Assembly: GCF_030409335.1 (NCBI RefSeq)
Contig: NZ_JAUFPN010000197.1
Coordinates: forward strand, 154,753-218,752
DNA from: Paeniroseomonas aquatica
GTDB lineage: Bacteria > Pseudomonadota > Alphaproteobacteria > Acetobacterales > Acetobacteraceae
Reading direction: 5' to 3'
Length of the DNA stretch: 64,000 nt
The translations under genes and the position numbers were made by a program. This document shows, piece by piece, positions 18,562 to 26,553 of the stretch (its first letter is position 1; each line of letters starts with the position of its first letter). A model generated the notes under the pieces. That model did not search any database. It was not told where the DNA came from and saw only the letters and a program-made list of their open reading frames with translations.

Positions 18562-19188
18562 TCAGGCGTCGATATGGGCGGTGGCGACGACGGCGGGGCG
18601 GGCGCTGAAGCCGGCGTGCCAGGCAGCCAGCGCCGGATGCGTCGCGCGCCAGCCGGCCTCCGGCCAGCGGAAGTCGAGGTAGGAGAGGCTGGCGCCGATG
18701 GTCAGGTGGCCGATGTCGTAGGGCGTCGCCTCCAGCACCGGGACCATCGGCTCGAGCGCCGCCAGCACCGCGTCGCGCTTGAGCCCGAAGCCCTCGATGA
18801 TGATCGGGGAGGGCACTTCGCGCAGCACCTCGCCGCGCCAGAGCAGCAGCATCTCCATGAAGCCGGTGCCGAGCGCATGGCGCTGCAGCGCGTCGAGGCG
18901 TCCCGGGCCGGCCGGGAACAGCGGTGGCGCCTCGCCGAGGGTGTCGAGGTATTCGCAGATGACCACGCTGTCGAAGAGCACGCGGCCATCCGGCAGCACC
19001 AGGGTCGGGATGCGGCCGAGCGGGTTGCGCGGCAGCAGCTCGCGGTCGGTCCGGGTCAGGGCCACCACGGTGGGGATGCGCTCGATCCGGTCCGCTAGGC
19101 CGCGCTCATGCGCCGCCAGCATGACCTTCCGCACGAAGGGTGAACGGGAGGACCAATGCAATTGCATGGCCGCCTGCGATGCCGACAT
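18562..19188 (-). CDS. Glutathione S-transferase family protein
   Basis: The 208-residue protein has GST length. The thioredoxin-like N-domain (about 1-85) shows LHWSSRSPFVRKVMLAAHE, the cis-proline in GRIPTLVLPDG, and the glutathione-binding FDSVVICEYLD. The rest is the helical C-domain. ATG 19188 has GGAG 6 bases upstream and is preferred over an internal ATG at 19167. It is the first gene of the four-gene minus-strand operon ending at 15811. Possible roles there are a glutathione-dependent isomerisation or dehalogenation step, or simple detoxification. Confidence 0.87.
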   Translation of the reverse strand: MSASQAAMQLHWSSRSPFVRKVMLAAHERGLADRIERIPTVVALTRTDRELLPRNPLGRIPTLVLPDGRVLFDSVVICEYLDTLGEAPPLFPAGPGRLDALQRHALGTGFMEMLLLWRGEVLREVPSPIIIEGFGLKRDAVLAALEPMVPVLEATPYDIGHLTIGASLSYLDFRWPEAGWRATHPALAAWHAGFSARPAVVATAHIDA

Positions 19189-19264
19189 CTGCTTCTCCTG
19201 GAGTCCCCGGGACACTCTGCCCCGCATGGCCCCCCAACTGAAGCCCCCGCTGCCGCGGCGCCCG

Positions 19265-20236
19265 TCAGCGGAGCTCCGGCGCCGGCCAGTCCAGCGCTGC
19301 GGAGGGCGCCCGCACCATGTTTGTCCAGCTGCGGCAATCGACCATCTGCCAGCGCGCATCGGGCGCCTCGCCATGGGCGATCGGCGGGCAGCGGCGGGAG
19401 CGGGCCATGAGCTCGGCCATCGCGTCCCGGCCGGCCAGGGCGCTGCGGGCGGCATTCTCCCAGCGCTCCCAGCGGACCAGGCCAAGGCCCTGGGCGAACC
19501 AGAAGCGCTCGAGGTGATCGGCCAGGGGGATGGCGGTGCCGCTGAAATGCTCGGAGACCAGCACCTCCACCCGGGCGGCGCCGGTGCGGCCATCGGCCGC
19601 CTCGCGCCAGGGCAGGTCGATGGCGGCGCGGCGCCAGCGGGTGAGGCTCGGGTTGACGCGGGCGGGACAGGCCTCCGGCCCGGTGGTGATGGCGAGGCCG
19701 ACCAGCCGCTGCTGCCATTCCGTCGGGAGCGGCGGGATGGCGACGAGCCAGCCGGGCCGGCATTCGGCCGACTGGAACCACTGGGCGCCGCCGCCGCCGT
19801 CCTCGGTCATGGCCACGGCGGCCTCCCCGCCGGGGGGCAGCGGGATCACCTGGCCGCCGTCGCCCGGGTCCTGGCGGCCGAAGGCGCGCGGCGCATTGCC
19901 GAAGTCGAAGGTCTGGATGGCCGCCGGGACGCCGCGCAGGCTTCCCAGCAGCGAGTCGCTGGCCTGGTAGCCCTGCGGCAGGGCGGCCTCGGCGGTGCCG
20001 GGCCAGTCGTGCTTGCGGTAGGGCAGGGGCTCGCCGATGCGCAGCGGCCGGGTCCGGTCGCAGCCGGGCTCGAAGGGCAGCCGGCCGGGGATGGGCGTGC
20101 CGGCCTCGTCGAGGCAGGCGGATTGCACGAGGTAGCCGGTCAGAGGCGGCTCGGCGGCAGCGGGTCCGGCCAGGGCCAGCAGCAGCCCGAACATGCAAAA
20201 CCGCGGTCCCCGGGTTGCCCCGTGCCGCGGTTGCAT
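19265..20236 (-). CDS. Secreted hypothetical protein
   Basis: The 323-residue protein has a short basic head and a hydrophobic stretch (FGLLLALAGPAAAEP) typical of a Sec signal, with likely cleavage after AAAE or nearby, so it is periplasmic or secreted. The mature part is rich in Trp, Pro and charged residues. It contains several cysteines (ACLDE, GCDRT, SAECRPG, EACPAR, SRRCPPI, VDCRSW) that could form disulfides. I recognise no domain. Two starts are possible (20236 and the ATG at 20194); neither has a clear ribosome binding site. It lies upstream of the GST operon on the same strand with a 76-base gap. Confidence 0.7.
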   Translation of the reverse strand: MQPRHGATRGPRFCMFGLLLALAGPAAAEPPLTGYLVQSACLDEAGTPIPGRLPFEPGCDRTRPLRIGEPLPYRKHDWPGTAEAALPQGYQASDSLLGSLRGVPAAIQTFDFGNAPRAFGRQDPGDGGQVIPLPPGGEAAVAMTEDGGGGAQWFQSAECRPGWLVAIPPLPTEWQQRLVGLAITTGPEACPARVNPSLTRWRRAAIDLPWREAADGRTGAARVEVLVSEHFSGTAIPLADHLERFWFAQGLGLVRWERWENAARSALAGRDAMAELMARSRRCPPIAHGEAPDARWQMVDCRSWTNMVRAPSAALDWPAPELR

Positions 20237-20274
20237 AGTCGTCGTCAGGACCCGGCTCGCGCCGCGTCGGAAGC

Positions 20275-20478
20275 TCAGAAGCCTTCGCGTTCCAGCCGCT
20301 TGCGCTCGACCTTGCGGGCGCGGCGGACGGCCTCGGCGGCTTCGCGGGCGCGGCGCTCGGACGGCTTCTCGTAGTGCCGGCGCAGCTTCATCTCGCGGAA
20401 CACACCCTCGCGCTGCAGCTTCTTCTTGAGCGCCTTCAGCGCCTGGTCGATGTTGTTGTCACGGACGACGACTTGCAC
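20275..20478 (-). CDS. rpsU: 30S ribosomal protein S21
   Basis: The 67-residue basic protein reads [20 protein letters not shown] then a [19 protein letters not shown] tail, the standard S21 sequence. The start is taken as GTG 20478 because AGGAGG lies 9 bases upstream and the protein then begins at the usual MQV. A TTG nine bases earlier directly abuts the AGGAGG and is too close to serve. S21 sits on the 30S platform and helps base pairing with the Shine-Dalgarno sequence. It is divergent from def/COQ9, an arrangement long noted for COQ9-type genes. Confidence 0.95.
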   Translation of the reverse strand: MQVVVRDNNIDQALKALKKKLQREGVFREMKLRRHYEKPSERRAREAAEAVRRARKVERKRLEREGF

Positions 20479-20693
20479 GCGGCCCAACCTCCTGTGGCTT
20501 GGCGGGAAATAAGAATCGCCGCGTCAGGAGCGCAGCTGCAGGCGGCCCGGATCACCCGGACCACCTTCGCCATCCCCACCCTGATGCGGAGAGGTTGAGC
20601 CTAACATAGGTGCCGGTGGCGGTGGAAGCCCCCTCCCGCAGTCTGCCCGGCATCCCTAACTTGCTGCCACCTGCTGCCGCACGGAGGCGCGCC

Positions 20694-21197
20694 TTGGCCA
20701 TACTGAAGATCGCCCGCATGGGGCACCCGGTCCTGCTGCGGGAAGCGGAGGCGGTGGACGACCCGACCCATCCGGAGATCCGCCGGCTGATCGCCGACAT
20801 GGCGGAAACCATGCTGGATGCCGCCGGAATCGGCTTGGCGGCGCCGCAGGTGCATGTCCCGCTGCGGCTGTTCGTCTGGCGCGGGCCGACCGGGGTCGCC
20901 GCGCTGGTCAACCCGGAGCTGACGCCGGTCGGCGAGGAGACGGAGCAGGCCTGGGAGGGCTGCTTGTCCATCCCTGGCCTGCGCGGCTCGGTGCTGCGGC
21001 CGCGGCGGATCCGCTACCGCGGACTCGATGCCGAGGGCGAGCCGGTGGAGGGCGAGGCGGAGGCGATGACCGCCCGGGTCATGCAGCACGAGACCGACCA
21101 TCTCGACGGCATCCTCTACCCCATGCGCATGCCCGACCTGTCGCTCTTCGGCTTCACCGACGAACTGGCCCGGGCGGCCGGGAGCCAGCCGCGATGA
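20694..21197 (+). CDS. def: Peptide deformylase
   Basis: The 167-residue protein removes the N-formyl group from new proteins. All three metal/active-site motifs are intact: GIGLAAPQ, EGCLS and QHETDHLDG, giving a Cys plus two His metal site. The start is set at TTG 20694 because GGAGG lies 7 bases upstream and the product then begins MAILKIARMGHPVL, the usual start of this subfamily. The in-frame ATG at 20610 would add 28 non-conserved residues. Its stop overlaps the next start by 4 bases (ATGA), so it is translationally coupled to the COQ9 gene. Confidence 0.95.
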   Translation: MAILKIARMGHPVLLREAEAVDDPTHPEIRRLIADMAETMLDAAGIGLAAPQVHVPLRLFVWRGPTGVAALVNPELTPVGEETEQAWEGCLSIPGLRGSVLRPRRIRYRGLDAEGEPVEGEAEAMTARVMQHETDHLDGILYPMRMPDLSLFGFTDELARAAGSQPR

Positions 21198-21772
21198 CCG
21201 AGAGCAGCCCCGCCCGCGATGCCGCCATCCGCGCCATGCTGCCGCTGGCCGGGACGGAGGGGTGGAACTGGACGACCATCCGCGCCGGCCTGGCCGCCGC
21301 CGGCGAGGATCCGGCCCTGGCCGAGAGCTGGTTCCCGACCGGCGCCACCGGTGCCGTCGCCGGCTGGATCGATCTGGCGAACCGGGACATGGCCGCCGCC
21401 GCGGCGGCCGAGGACGTCGCCGCGCTGCGGGTGCCCGCGCGCATCCGAAGGGTGGTCGAGCTCCGGCTGGCCGCCACCGCGCCGCATAAGCCGGCGCTGC
21501 GCCGGGCGCTGAGCCTGCTGGCGCTGCCCTGGAATGCCCCGGTCGCGCTGCGGACCACGGCGGCGACGGTGGATGCCATGTGGCATGCCGCCGGCGACAG
21601 CTCGGCCGATTTCTCCTGGTATACCCGGCGGGCGACCCTGGCCGCGGTCTATGGCGCGACCCTCGCCTTCTGGACCCGCGACGACGATCCCGACATCGCC
21701 GCGGCCATGGCCTTCCTCGACCGCCGGCTGGCGGGGGTGGCGCGGCTCGGCAAGCGCCGCCGCGCGGCCTGA
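21194..21772 (+). CDS. COQ9-family ubiquinone biosynthesis protein
   Basis: The 192-residue helical protein carries the COQ9 C-terminal signature DFSWYTRRATLAAVYGATLA then FWTRDDDPDIAAAMAFLDRR. COQ9 is a TetR-like, lipid-binding helper of the ubiquinone hydroxylase COQ7 and associates with the inner membrane. The family was first named for being divergent from rpsU, and here rpsU lies just beyond def, which supports the call. It overlaps def by 4 bases. Confidence 0.88.
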   Translation: MTESSPARDAAIRAMLPLAGTEGWNWTTIRAGLAAAGEDPALAESWFPTGATGAVAGWIDLANRDMAAAAAAEDVAALRVPARIRRVVELRLAATAPHKPALRRALSLLALPWNAPVALRTTAATVDAMWHAAGDSSADFSWYTRRATLAAVYGATLAFWTRDDDPDIAAAMAFLDRRLAGVARLGKRRRAA

Positions 21773-21824
21773 CCGGCCGGGGCCCGAGGGGGCCGATTGA
21801 CGCGGCGCCGGCTGCGTGGTGCGC

Positions 21825-21845
21825 TTCCCCCAACGAACGGGGGAA
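21825..21845 (+). promoter_or_regulatory. Hairpin containing the ribosome binding site of the aldolase gene
   Basis: TTCCCCC and GGGGGAA form a perfect 7-bp stem with a 7-base loop. The GGGGGAA arm is the apparent ribosome binding site, 5 bases before ATG 21851. Confidence 0.45.
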
Positions 21846-21850
21846 CCGCC

Positions 21851-22639
21851 ATGGCCATCGTGCCCAATCACGCCAAGCTGCGGCTGGCCGCGGGTGAGCT
21901 GGCGCTCGGCTTCGGGGTGCACCACCTGCGCGGCAGCGCGGTCGGCATGATCGCCGCCGCCACCGGCTACGACTGGCTCTTCATCGACATGGAGCATGGC
22001 GCGACCTCGGTGCAGGAGGCGACGCAGATCGCCATCGCCGCGCTCGGCCAGGGCATCACCCCCATCGTCCGCTGCTGCAAGGATGCGCTGTTCGAAGGCA
22101 CCCGGGCGCTCGACAACGGCGCCATGGGCGTGGTGGTGCCGCATGTGGATACCGCGGCCGAGGCGCGGGTGGTGGCCGCGGCCTATCGCTTCCCGCCGCT
22201 CGGCACCCGGTCCTGGGGCGGCCCGCCCTTCGCCTACAACCTGCGGCCGCCGGGCACCGCCGAGGCGCAGGCCGAGCTGAACCGGAACATCCTGGTCGCC
22301 TGCATGATCGAGACGCCGGAGGCGGTGGCCAATGCGGCCGAGATCGCCGCGGTGCCGGGAATCGACGTGCTGCTGATCGGCACCTCGGACCTGACGGCTT
22401 CCATGGGGATCGCCGGGCAGATCGGCCACCCCGATGTCCAGGCCGCCTATGCCACGGTGGCGGCGGCCTGCGCCGGGGCGGGCAAGGTGATGGGCATGGG
22501 CGGGGTCTACGACGAGACCTGGGCGGCCGCCTATGTCCGGCTCGGGGCGCGGTTCCTGCTGAGCGGGTCCGACCATACCCTGCTGATGGCCGCCGCCGCC
22601 GGGCGGTCGCATTTCCTGCGGGGATTGCATCCGGGCTGA
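21851..22639 (+). CDS. HpcH/HpaI-family aldolase (class II pyruvate aldolase type)
   Basis: The 262-residue protein folds as a TIM barrel of the citrate lyase beta/HpcH family. Motifs include YDWLFIDMEHGATS, PIVRCC (substrate Arg), VVVPHVDTAAEAR, ACMIETPEAVANAAEIA (metal-ligand Glu) and IDVLLIGTSDLTASMG (metal-ligand Asp). Such enzymes split 4-hydroxy-2-oxo acids, for example 2-keto-3-deoxyrhamnonate or 4-hydroxy-2-oxoheptanedioate, into pyruvate and an aldehyde. The precise substrate is not readable. ATG 21851 is chosen; an upstream in-frame ATG lies before the hairpin and lacks conserved sequence. No partner pathway gene is adjacent. Confidence 0.88.
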   Translation: MAIVPNHAKLRLAAGELALGFGVHHLRGSAVGMIAAATGYDWLFIDMEHGATSVQEATQIAIAALGQGITPIVRCCKDALFEGTRALDNGAMGVVVPHVDTAAEARVVAAAYRFPPLGTRSWGGPPFAYNLRPPGTAEAQAELNRNILVACMIETPEAVANAAEIAAVPGIDVLLIGTSDLTASMGIAGQIGHPDVQAAYATVAAACAGAGKVMGMGGVYDETWAAAYVRLGARFLLSGSDHTLLMAAAAGRSHFLRGLHPG

Positions 22640-22715
22640 GGCGCGGCCTGCGCCGGGCCAATCCGGGCGGCGAGGGTCCCGGTCCGCATACTGCCCTGGA
22701 CGGCGGGAAGCGCTT

Positions 22716-22734
22716 GCGAATGGTTCTCATTAGC
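22716..22734. promoter_or_regulatory. Fur-box-like operator before the ferric-binding protein gene
   Basis: The 19 bases GCGAATGGTTCTCATTAGC match the classical Fur box GATAATGATAATCATTATC at 13 of 19 positions and keep the inverted core AATG/CATT. They lie 34 bases before the gene start in an unusually AT-rich patch. This is consistent with iron repression; in this lineage Irr or RirA could be the actual regulator. Confidence 0.55.
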
Positions 22735-22768
22735 TTTATCAATTGCCGCATCAGCCCGGAGAGACTGC

Positions 22769-23809
22769 ATGCCCGCCTGTCCGCCGCGCCGCCTGCTCGG
22801 CCTCGCCGCCGCCGCCCTGCTGGCCTGGGGCGCCCGCCCCGCCGCGGCGGCCGGGGAGGTGAACCTCTACTCCTCCCGGCATTATGACTCGGACCGGGCC
22901 CTGTACGAGGCCTTCACCAAGGAGACCGGAATCCGGGTCCGGCTGATCGAGGGCGATGCCGACCAGCTGATCGAGCGCATCCGCAACGAGGGCGCCAACA
23001 GCCCGGCCGATGTCTTCATCACCGTCGATGCCGCCCGGCTGGCCCGGGCCGCCAATGCCGGCGTGCTGGCGCCCTTCCGCTCCGGCGTGATCGAGGCGCG
23101 GATCCCCGCCGGGCTGCGCGATCCCGAGGGCATGTGGTTCGCCGTCTCCAAGCGGGCCCGCGTCGTGATGTACGACCGCGAGCGCGGTGCCCCGGAAGGG
23201 CTGACGCGGTACGAGGATCTGGCCGAGCCGCGCTTCAAGGGGCAGATCTGCGTCCGTAGCTCCAGCCATCCCTACAACACCAGCCTCGCGGCCTCGATCC
23301 TGGCCGCCGACGGGGCGGAGCGGACCGAGGCCTGGGCCCGCGGCTTCGCCGCCAACCTGGCCCGCCCGCCGCAGGGCGGCGACCGCGACCAGTTCCGCGC
23401 CCTCCCGGCCGGGCAGTGCCGGCTCGCCATCGCCAATACCTACTACCTCGCCGCCATCGGCGCTTCCGAGCGGCCCGAGGACAAGGCGCTGTTCGCCCGG
23501 ATCGGGGTCATCTTCCCGAACCAGGGCGAGGGGGACCGCGGCACCCACGTGAACGTCTCCGGCGCCGGGCTGGTGAAGACGGCGCCGAACCGGGCGGCGG
23601 CCACCCGCTTCCTCGAGTATCTCACCGGCGATTCGGCGCAGGCGACCTTTGCCCTGGGCAACATGGAGTACCCGGCGGTGGCCGCCGCGCCGCTGCACCC
23701 GGCGCTCGCCGCCATGGGCAGCTTCCGGCCCGAGCCGGTGGATGCCGAGCGGACCAACACCAATGCCGGGCCGGCGCTGCAGATCATGCAGCGCGCGGGC
23801 TGGCGCTGA
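22769..23809 (+). CDS. Ferric iron ABC transporter substrate-binding protein (FbpA/FutA type)
   Basis: The 346-residue protein has a signal peptide ([21 protein letters not shown]). The FbpA/FutA fold signature follows: GEVNLYSSRHYDSDRALYEA at the mature start, SPADVFITVDAARL, and the iron-ligand tyrosine pair in ANTYYLAAIG. It captures ferric iron in the periplasm and hands it to an FbpB/FbpC permease. No permease adjoins it. A matching FbpB-type permease lies 3 kb away on the other strand (26778-28466), and no FbpC ATPase is seen. bfd follows 19 bases after the stop, so bfd is probably co-transcribed with it. Confidence 0.9.
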   Translation: MPACPPRRLLGLAAAALLAWGARPAAAAGEVNLYSSRHYDSDRALYEAFTKETGIRVRLIEGDADQLIERIRNEGANSPADVFITVDAARLARAANAGVLAPFRSGVIEARIPAGLRDPEGMWFAVSKRARVVMYDRERGAPEGLTRYEDLAEPRFKGQICVRSSSHPYNTSLAASILAADGAERTEAWARGFAANLARPPQGGDRDQFRALPAGQCRLAIANTYYLAAIGASERPEDKALFARIGVIFPNQGEGDRGTHVNVSGAGLVKTAPNRAAATRFLEYLTGDSAQATFALGNMEYPAVAAAPLHPALAAMGSFRPEPVDAERTNTNAGPALQIMQRAGWR

Positions 23810-23828
23810 GCGGGCGGGAGACGAGCCG

Positions 23829-24023
23829 ATGATCCTCTGTCTCTGCAATGCCCTGAGCGACACGCAGCTGGCGGATGCGGTGGCCAAGGGCGCCCGCAAG
23901 CCGCGCGACGTCTATGCCCATTGCGCCTGCAAGGCGCAGTGCGGCACCTGCACCCGGATGATCCTCGGCATGATCCGCGACCTCGCGACGAACGGTACGG
24001 CCGCGCAATCCCAGGCCTCCTGA
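23829..24023 (+). CDS. bfd: Bacterioferritin-associated ferredoxin
   Basis: The 64-residue [2Fe-2S] protein begins MILCLCNALSDTQLADAV. Its cluster cysteines are Cys4, Cys6, Cys38 and Cys41 (CGTC), the same positions as in E. coli Bfd. Bfd binds bacterioferritin and supplies electrons to release stored iron when iron is scarce. It lies directly after the ferric-binding protein gene and before bfr, so the block covers iron uptake, release and storage. ATG 23829 is preceded by a GAGACGAGCC purine-rich stretch. Confidence 0.93.
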   Translation: MILCLCNALSDTQLADAVAKGARKPRDVYAHCACKAQCGTCTRMILGMIRDLATNGTAAQSQAS

Positions 24024-24052
24024 GCGCCGCCGCCTGCTAAGGTGCCACCATC

Positions 24053-24076
24053 GCCACGGGCCGCGTCGCCCGTGGC
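24053..24076 (+). terminator. Hairpin between bfd and bfr
   Basis: GCCACGGG and CCCGTGGC form a perfect 8-bp stem around an 8-base loop, followed by TTCAATT. It is a possible end of the iron-regulated fbpA-bfd transcript, separating it from bfr, which is usually regulated oppositely. The T-tract is weak. Confidence 0.45.
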
Positions 24077-24114
24077 TTCAATTCGTACCGGCCCCGCCGT
24101 GAAAGCTGACCCCG

Positions 24115-24600
24115 ATGAAAGCCGACCCCAAGGTCATTGAGCATCTGAACACCCAGCTCACCAATGAGCTGACCGCGATCAACCAGTACTTCCTGCATGC
24201 CCGCGTGCTCCGCCATTGGGGCGTGACCAAGCTGGGCGAGCATGAATACAAGGAATCGATCGAGGAGATGCATCACGCCGACTGGCTGATCGAGCGCATC
24301 CTCTTCCTCGGCGGCCTGCCCAACGTGCAGCGGCTGAACCAGGTGATGGTCGGGCAGTCGGTGGAGGAGATCCTGCGCGCCGACCTGGCGATCGAGGACA
24401 AGGCGACCGCCGACCTGCGCGAGGGCATCGCCTACGCCGAGAGCGTGCGCGACTTCGTCTCCCGCGACCTGCTGCTCAAGATCCTGGCCAACGAGGAGGA
24501 GCACGTGGACTTCCTCGACCGCCAGTTCGACCTGATCAAGCTGATCGGGATCGAGCGCTACATCCTGCTGAACAGCGCCCCGGCTCCCGACCAGCACTGA
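24115..24600 (+). CDS. bfr: Bacterioferritin
   Basis: The 161-residue protein has the full four-helix ferritin fold. The ferroxidase ligands Glu18, Glu51 and His54 sit at canonical positions, with the later EDKATADLREG and NEEEHVDFLD segments supplying the rest. Met52 is the axial ligand of the inter-subunit heme. It forms a 24-subunit shell that oxidises and stores iron. bfd lies just upstream. It is convergent with the response regulator gene, and a hairpin at 24613-24635 separates them. Confidence 0.96.
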   Translation: MKADPKVIEHLNTQLTNELTAINQYFLHARVLRHWGVTKLGEHEYKESIEEMHHADWLIERILFLGGLPNVQRLNQVMVGQSVEEILRADLAIEDKATADLREGIAYAESVRDFVSRDLLLKILANEEEHVDFLDRQFDLIKLIGIERYILLNSAPAPDQH

Positions 24601-24612
24601 GGCCTTCCGGCC

Positions 24613-24635
24613 GGCCGGGTCAGCCCTGACCGGCC
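24613..24635. terminator. Hairpin between bfr and the response regulator gene
   Basis: GGCC-G-GGTCAG and CTGACC-GGCC form a 10-bp stem with one bulged G and a CC turn, between the bfr stop and the end of the convergent response-regulator gene, whose stop codon it covers. No long T-tract is present. Confidence 0.4.
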
Positions 24636-24997
24636 ACCGAGCGCAGGGCATCGATCAGCGTGCCGAGCTCGATGGGCTTGGTCAGCAGCGTGAGCGGGGC
24701 GCTGCCGTCGTGCAGTCCGGCGGTGCCGCCGACGGGGGGATAGCCGGTCATCACCACCACCGGCAGGTCGGGCCGGCTGGCCCGCAGCCGGGCGATCAGC
24801 TCCCGCCCGTCCAGCCGCGGCATCCGCAGGTCGGTGAGCAGCACGTCGAAGCCGGCGCCGGCGGAGACGAGCTCCATCGCCGCCTCGCCGTCCTGCGCCG
24901 GCAGGACCTCGAAGCCGGCATCGACCAGCCCCTCCTCGATCACCTCGGCCGCGAGCCACTCGTCCTCGGCCATGAGCACGCGCAACGGGGTCATCAT
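24620..24997 (-). CDS. Single-domain response regulator (receiver only)
   Basis: The 125-residue protein consists of one receiver domain: acidic pair Glu11-Asp12, phosphoacceptor Asp56 (LLTDLRMPRLDG), the Thr of VVVMTGYP and the Lys of LLTKPIE. No output domain follows, so it works like CheY or as a phosphorelay shuttle. It overlaps the sensor kinase gene by 4 bases (ATGA; a second ATG three bases on overlaps by 1). The two are therefore co-translated and the kinase is its probable phosphate donor. Confidence 0.9.
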   Translation of the reverse strand: MMTPLRVLMAEDEWLAAEVIEEGLVDAGFEVLPAQDGEAAMELVSAGAGFDVLLTDLRMPRLDGRELIARLRASRPDLPVVVMTGYPPVGGTAGLHDGSAPLTLLTKPIELGTLIDALRSVAGQG

Positions 24998-26553
24998 GCC
25001 GGACGCTCCTCGGGCGGTGTCGCCAGGGGCAGCGCCACCTGGAAGACGGCGCCGGCGCCGCGGTTGAGCCAGCCGAGCCGGCCGCCCATGTCGCGGAGGA
25101 TGCCGGCGGCGATGGGCAGGCCGAGCCCGGTGCCCTCGCCGGGGTCCTTCGAGGTGACGAAGGGCTCGAGGATGCGGCTGCCGAGCGCAGCCGGCACGCC
25201 GCCGCCGCTGTCCTGCACCGCCAGGGTGACCTGGCCCGGCTGCGGACCGGCCTGCAGGGTGACCTGGATCTGGGCCGGGGCTTCCGGCTCGCTGCGGCGC
25301 CGGCGCAGGACCGCGTCCTTGGCATTCTCCAGCAGGTTGAGCAACGCCTGTTCGAACTGCGCGGCGCGGCCATGCACCGGCACCGGGCCCGTGGCCTCGT
25401 AGCTGATCTCGACCCGGTCGAGGGCCCAGGCGCGGCGCGCCACCTCCACCGCTGCGCCGGCGGCGACGGCGGCATCGAAGGTCCCGGCTTCGCCCGGCGT
25501 CTCGCGCGACAGCTCGCGCATGCGCTCCAGCAGCGCGCCGAGCCGGCGGGTCTGCCCGAGGATGACGCCGATCGCCTTGCGCGGGCGGTCGGCCGCCGCA
25601 TCCATGGTGCCGCGGGCGCGGTCGGCCCAGAGGCTGATGATATTGACCGGCTGGCTCATCTCATGCGCGACGCCGGCGCACATGGCGCCGATGGTGGCGC
25701 GGCGGGCGGCCTCGACCAGGTCGGCCTGGAGCCGGCGCACGGCGGTCACGTCCCGGAGGCTGCCGAGCAGGCGCCTCGGCTCGCCCTCGGTGGCCGGGAG
25801 CGGCACCAGGACGGTGTGCCAATGCCGGGTGCCGGAGGCGGTGGCGACGGTGCTGTCCCAATCCCGCGCCATCCCGGAGGCGAGGCAGCCGGCGAAGGCG
25901 GCCAGCAGCTCGGCGGCGGCCGCGTCCTCGAGCAGGCGGGCCGGCTCGCGCCCCTCGATCGCCTCGCGCGATGTGCCAAAGAGGCGGCAGAAGCTGGGAT
26001 TCACCGTCTCGAAGAGGAAACCGCCGGCGTCCTCGCGCACCACGAAGAGCGCGTCGGACAAATGCTCGAAAAAGCCCGCCAGGCGCCTCTCGGCATCCTG
26101 ACGCTCGGCGATCTCCGCCGAGAGGGCGGCGTTGGCGGCGGCGAGGGCGGCGGAGGAGGGCAGCGCCAGCACCCGCGGCAGCATCGGCCAAAGGGCGATG
26201 GCGGTCACCACGGAGACCAGGGCGGTGATCGCCTTCACCGCGCCCTGCACGCCGTAATCCGGATGCCAGAGGGTCCAGATGGACAGGAAGTGGGTGGCGC
26301 CGCAGGCCAGGATGAACAGGGCGAAGAGTTCGATCGCCCAGGGGAGGACGAGGTCGCGGCGACGGATGGCGACAACGAGGAGGACGATCGGGATGGACCA
26401 GTACGCGAGGCCCGTCAGCGCATCCGAGACCAAATGCAGCCAGATCAGTTCTGGCCGCCAGAGCAGGCAGACGCCATGCGGGGCCAGGGAATCGACGTTG
26501 AATAGGCCAAAGCTGAAATCTGTCGCCAGGTTGGGCATGGGGTTGGGCACCAC
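24994..26553 (-). CDS. Sensor histidine kinase with an ETR1-like ethylene-binding membrane domain
   Basis: The 519-residue protein has four parts. Residues about 35-130 form three membrane helices that match the ethylene-binding domain of plant ETR1. The residues essential for binding in ETR1 (Asp25, Tyr32, Ile35, Pro36, Cys65, His69) appear as Asp44, Tyr51, Ile54, Pro55, Cys84 and His88, a constant shift of 19. Cys84 and His88 (ACGATHFL) would be the copper(I) ligands. Residues 155-270 form a PAS domain. His297 (VAHEMSQP) is the phosphorylated histidine. Residues 395-510 are the ATPase domain (NLLENAKDA, DSGGG, GTGLGL). It likely signals to the overlapping receiver protein. The gene sits between bfr and an iron permease. 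Ethylene binding itself is inferred from the residues. Confidence 0.88.
   Translation of the reverse strand: MVPNPMPNLATDFSFGLFNVDSLAPHGVCLLWRPELIWLHLVSDALTGLAYWSIPIVLLVVAIRRRDLVLPWAIELFALFILACGATHFLSIWTLWHPDYGVQGAVKAITALVSVVTAIALWPMLPRVLALPSSAALAAANAALSAEIAERQDAERRLAGFFEHLSDALFVVREDAGGFLFETVNPSFCRLFGTSREAIEGREPARLLEDAAAAELLAAFAGCLASGMARDWDSTVATASGTRHWHTVLVPLPATEGEPRRLLGSLRDVTAVRRLQADLVEAARRATIGAMCAGVAHEMSQPVNIISLWADRARGTMDAAADRPRKAIGVILGQTRRLGALLERMRELSRETPGEAGTFDAAVAAGAAVEVARRAWALDRVEISYEATGPVPVHGRAAQFEQALLNLLENAKDAVLRRRRSEPEAPAQIQVTLQAGPQPGQVTLAVQDSGGGVPAALGSRILEPFVTSKDPGEGTGLGLPIAAGILRDMGGRLGWLNRGAGAVFQVALPLATPPEERPA

Noticed and set aside
20275..20487. Start of rpsU at the TTG at 20487
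   Set aside because: It directly abuts AGGAGG and gives a non-standard N-terminus; GTG 20478 has correct spacing and yields the usual MQV start.
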